Assembly (NCBI GenBank): GCA_023487865.1
Contig: JAMDBG010000062.1
Span: 1 to 16,018, forward strand
DNA: 16,018 bases
DNA from: Deltaproteobacteria bacterium
GTDB lineage: Bacteria; Desulfobacterota; Syntrophia; Syntrophales; UBA5619
Direction of reading: 5' to 3'
The notes under the pieces: generated by a model
The model's input: the letters and a program-made list of their open reading frames with translations, nothing else
Told to the model about the DNA's origin: nothing
The model's database searches: none
Program-made: the position numbers and the translations under genes
Part shown: positions 13,560-16,018 of the stretch, one piece after another
Numbering within the stretch: the stretch's first letter is position 1
Layout of the letters: each line of letters opens with the position of its first letter

Positions 13560-15209
13560 TTATCGCTCTTTGCACCGGCCTGAAGCTCCCCGCGTCAAAG
13601 CGCCGAAGGGACAATATCGAACGCACAGGCCGCAGCCGTCGCATTGATCAGCAAAGGAGATCCGGATCTCCCCCTCGCCGACGGACTTGACCGGCAGGAG
13701 ACTGATGGCGGCCTTCGATGTATCGAAGGCGCCTTCGAATCGCAGCGAGCAGACCAGCTGGCAGATGAAACAGGAGCGGCATTTCGCCGCCTCGGCCACA
13801 ATGGGAAGGTCGCATTTCAGGCAGCGGTCCGCCTCCCGGGCGGCGGTTTCCGCAGACAGCGGCAGTTCCACCAGAGGAAAGCCGCTGAACCGTTCGGCGA
13901 CGGACAAGAGCGGTATCTCATTCCTGATGGCCGTCGGGGGAGGATAACCCGTCCCTGCCGGCGGCATCGCTTCGTCATGCGGCGCCGGTCTTTCTTCAAT
14001 CACCCCTCGGCCCCCCAGGTACCGGTCGATGGCGGTCGCGGCCTGCTTTCCGGCGGCGATCGCTTCGATAACGGACCGGGGTCCGGTGACACAGTCGGCG
14101 CCGGCAAAGATCCCGGTCTTCGACGTCGCCATGCTGTCGGGAACAACCTGGATCGCCTTGCCCTTCAGCGACACGGAAAACCCCTGGGGAATCTCCGGCT
14201 CCTGGCCGACGGCCACAATCACCGTCTCCGCCTCCACGGCAAACTCGCTGCCCTTGATCGGCTGGGGAGGAACGGAGGCGTCTTTACCGCTCGGCCTTGT
14301 CCGCAGACACTCCATCCGGAGGCGGCCGTCTGCGGCGCTTATCCGGCCGGGGGTGGCCATAAAGACGATCTTCACCCCTTCGCGTATGGCTTCATTTATC
14401 TCCTCCGGATAAGCCCGCATTTCCGCCCTGGTCCGGCGGTAGACGACCGTTACCTCTTTGGCCCCCAGCCGCAAGGCCGTCCGTGAGGCATCCACGGCCG
14501 AATTGCCGCCGCCCACGACGGCTACGCTCTTGCCCAGTGTTGGATTTTTACCCAGATTGACCGCGCGCAAAAAGGAGAGGGCGTCGATCACTCCCGGAGA
14601 GTCTTCCCCGGCTATTCCCATCCGGACTCCGCGGTGGGCGCCGACGGCAAGGAAAGCGGCATCGTAGCCCTGCGCCAGAAGGTTGTCCGGCGATTCGATC
14701 CGGGTCCCTGTTTTTACATCGATACCCGCTTTTATTATCCCTTCGATTTCCGCATCGAGGACGGCCCGTGGAAGCCGGTAGGCCGGTATTCCCGCGCGCA
14801 TCATTCCCCCAGGCTCGGGGAGGGCCTCAAAAACGGTGGGCCTGTGCCCCTGCATGGCCAGATAATAGGCGGCCGTCAGACCGGCCGGTCCCGAACCCAC
14901 AATGGCAACCTTCTTCCCGGTCGCTGGCGCCGGACGATGATCCTGCCGCTTGCCGGAAGCGTGGTCGGCGACAAAGCGTTTGAGCACCCTGATCGCCTCG
15001 GGGGCATCGGTGACTTGCGCCAGCTGGCACTTTACCTCGCAGGGGCCGGGACACACGTAGCCGCAGACAGCCGGAAAGGGGATGCTCTCGCGGATGACGG
15101 CCAGCGCTTCGGGATATTTGCCGGCGACAATGAGGCGGAGATAGCGCGGCACGTCCACTCCCGCCGGACACGCTTCCTTGCAGGGGGCTTTCGTAGGTTC
15201 TCTGTACAT
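13560..15209 (-). CDS. GltD-like FAD/NAD(P)H oxidoreductase with C-terminal ferredoxin domain
   Basis: This 549-residue flavoprotein is likely the electron-transfer partner of the AOR encoded next. The N-terminal GltD-type Fe-S domain contributes C10, C14, C49, C53, C57 and C61. The FAD-binding fold has IVGSGPAG (103-110), and the NAD(P)H fold has VVGGGNSAVD (231-240) followed by VVYRRTRAEM. The second FAD contact is GIFAGADCVTG (366-376). The C-terminal part adds two full [4Fe-4S] motifs, CRSCFICQLVC (477-487) and CDGCGLCVRYCP (523-534). Stand-alone GltD subunits (about 470 residues) lack this extension. The ATG at 15209 has an AGGAAAGGA ribosome site. It is the first gene of the pair on the minus strand. 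Known relatives include the glutamate synthase small subunit and NfnB; no gltB neighbour is present, so a glutamate role is unlikely. Whether it bifurcates electrons is unknown. Confidence 0.88.
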   Translation of the reverse strand: MYREPTKAPCKEACPAGVDVPRYLRLIVAGKYPEALAVIRESIPFPAVCGYVCPGPCEVKCQLAQVTDAPEAIRVLKRFVADHASGKRQDHRPAPATGKKVAIVGSGPAGLTAAYYLAMQGHRPTVFEALPEPGGMMRAGIPAYRLPRAVLDAEIEGIIKAGIDVKTGTRIESPDNLLAQGYDAAFLAVGAHRGVRMGIAGEDSPGVIDALSFLRAVNLGKNPTLGKSVAVVGGGNSAVDASRTALRLGAKEVTVVYRRTRAEMRAYPEEINEAIREGVKIVFMATPGRISAADGRLRMECLRTRPSGKDASVPPQPIKGSEFAVEAETVIVAVGQEPEIPQGFSVSLKGKAIQVVPDSMATSKTGIFAGADCVTGPRSVIEAIAAGKQAATAIDRYLGGRGVIEERPAPHDEAMPPAGTGYPPPTAIRNEIPLLSVAERFSGFPLVELPLSAETAAREADRCLKCDLPIVAEAAKCRSCFICQLVCSLRFEGAFDTSKAAISLLPVKSVGEGEIRISFADQCDGCGLCVRYCPFGALTRGASGRCKER

Positions 15210-15812
15210 GTTCCTTTCCTATCGTACGGGTTTATTTTTGTTTACTCTGTTTGCCTTTGGGTCTCTTGCTGCAACGCAATGGCGTATTTCATATACCACG
15301 TTATTTTTCAAGCTGCATTTTGTTTATCGGGATCGGGCATTCAAGACGAAGGCAACGTTTGCGGCGGTGATGTCAGGGCAGCTGACATCATTATTTTTAA
15401 TCAAATGCAATCATTCCGTTCAAATACAAGTTGGGTTTCGGGTTATCCGGGCAGATTACTGCATTCTCATTGAAAGGCAGCATTTTGGGGGAATGTCGGG
15501 GGCATCCTCTCCTTCCTGTACTCGGTGACTTGATTAATTACATTCACGTACTGGATTTCAGTTGAAAATGGTGATAAGAGCGCCTGCATTACTTGCTTGA
15601 GATAAAGGTCGATAATCGAAAGGGGGTCGCTTTGAGTTCAACACAATGACTTCGATATTCGGACTGTCGATGCAATGCTGGTCTCGGCCATCAGGGTTTA
15701 AATCGATGAATGTGAATGGTTAGCATCTGCGGGAACAAGATTCTTACCTGATCTGGCATCTTTTTAGAATGCAAATAACAGACGGCCTTCCAGCCGTTTC
15801 GTGATAAAGGGC
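15210..15812. other. AT-richer intergenic region without a recognisable gene
   Basis: This stretch of about 600 bases is distinctly more AT-rich than the coding DNA to its left. It must contain the promoter of the FAD/AOR operon, but no convincing -35/-10 or -24/-12 pair was found; TTGAAA followed 17 bases later by AATACG near 15322-15294 is the best, weak, candidate. A perfect palindrome sits at 15368-15390. On the minus strand near 15555-15720 an open stretch between stops reads like protein (FIDLNPDGRDQHCIDSPN) but lacks a start and could be a gene remnant. I recognise no family in it. Confidence 0.5.
15368..15390. promoter_or_regulatory. Perfect 9-5-9 palindrome upstream of the FAD/AOR operon
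   Basis: TGATGTCAG (15368-15376) and CTGACATCA (15382-15390) are exact inverted copies around GGCAG. The symmetry and length suit a dimeric repressor or activator site for the minus-strand operon that starts about 160 bases away. On the plus strand it is followed by TTATTTTTAA, so a plus-strand intrinsic terminator is the alternative, but no plus-strand gene precedes it. Confidence 0.6.
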
Positions 15813-16018
15813 ATGAGTTTACCAAACGAACAGCAAACAGCGAAACACTTGTATGCACGGCTGACAGACCCTTTCTTCGTGGCGGTTGGTTCGCTCGGTA
15901 TTCACCAGATAACGGCATGGGGAACCAGCTACTACTGCCTCGGCGTCTTGGCAGTTCCAATCGGAGTCGATACCGGTTGGAGTCTCAGCTTAATCTACTT
16001 CGGCTTCACTGTTGCTCT
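15813..16018 (+). CDS. N-terminal fragment of an MFS transporter, cut by the window end
   Basis: Sixty-eight codons are present before the window ends. After a polar N-terminus (MSLPNEQQTAKHLYARL) comes FFVAVGSLGIHQITAWGTSY, then YCLGVLAVPIGVDTGWSLSL and IYFGFTVAL. The W-G-T-Y-Y-L-G-V-L spacing and the TGWSLSLIYFGFTVAL segment are typical of the first two helices of MFS carriers. ATG at 15813 is taken as the start; GTG at 15801 is in frame, and the ribosome site is unclear (AAGG lies too close to the ATG). Its GC is about 51 percent by hand count, with TTA, CCA, ACA and similar A/T-ending codons, unlike the C/G-ending codons of its neighbours. It is not closely similar to the MFS gene at 8265. 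Substrate unknown. Confidence 0.75.
   Translation, partial: MSLPNEQQTAKHLYARLTDPFFVAVGSLGIHQITAWGTSYYCLGVLAVPIGVDTGWSLSLIYFGFTVA

Noticed and set aside
15178..15528. 116-codon plus-strand frame with a hydrophobic start
   Set aside because: It begins with TTG inside the 5' end of the oxidoreductase gene on the other strand, has no ribosome site, and runs through the palindrome and its probable regulatory region.
15691..15960. 89-codon minus-strand frame over the terminal MFS start
   Set aside because: It is opposite the more convincing MFS reading frame and shows no domain features.

Overview
This window looks like chromosomal DNA of a high-GC, Gram-negative anaerobe, most likely of the deltaproteobacterial/Desulfobacterota kind. 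That is an inference. It rests on the short LeuC type, an aldehyde:ferredoxin oxidoreductase (AOR) paired with an FAD/Fe-S electron-transfer protein, a Spy/CpxP-family periplasmic protein beside an NtrC-type two-component system, and strong GC bias at third codon positions. No rRNA, tRNA, CRISPR or transposase was seen.

Region 1 (1-3314, minus strand) is a leucine biosynthesis operon: promoter, a leucine-rich leader peptide (leuL, too short for routine gene calling), an intrinsic terminator acting as an attenuator, leuA, a second terminator-like hairpin, then leuC. No leuD follows. Instead the first 55 bases are an exact inverted copy of an internal piece of leuA, which may be an assembly join or a real rearrangement.

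Region 2 (3360-7757) is a ZraP-ZraS-ZraR-like envelope stress module. A Spy/CpxP-like periplasmic protein on the minus strand has a near-consensus sigma-54 promoter. Divergently, on the plus strand, lie a membrane sensor kinase with a PAS domain and a sigma-54-activating response regulator. The arrangement suggests that the regulator drives the Spy-like gene.

Region 3 (7766-11487, plus strand) holds a small protein with paired CxxC motifs and a Tudor/CarD-like tail, which overlaps an MFS transporter by ATGA, followed by a UshA/5'-nucleotidase-family phosphohydrolase with a C-terminal membrane anchor.

Region 4 (11601-15209, minus strand) is a two-gene redox operon: a GltD-like FAD/NAD(P)H oxidoreductase with a C-terminal ferredoxin-type domain, then a tungsten/molybdopterin AOR with an unusual CX2CX4C cluster motif. 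A perfect 9-5-9 palindrome lies about 160 bases upstream of the operon.

Region 5 (15210-16018) is AT-richer and mostly without recognisable genes. It ends in the N-terminus of a second, unrelated MFS transporter cut by the window edge, whose codon use differs from the rest.
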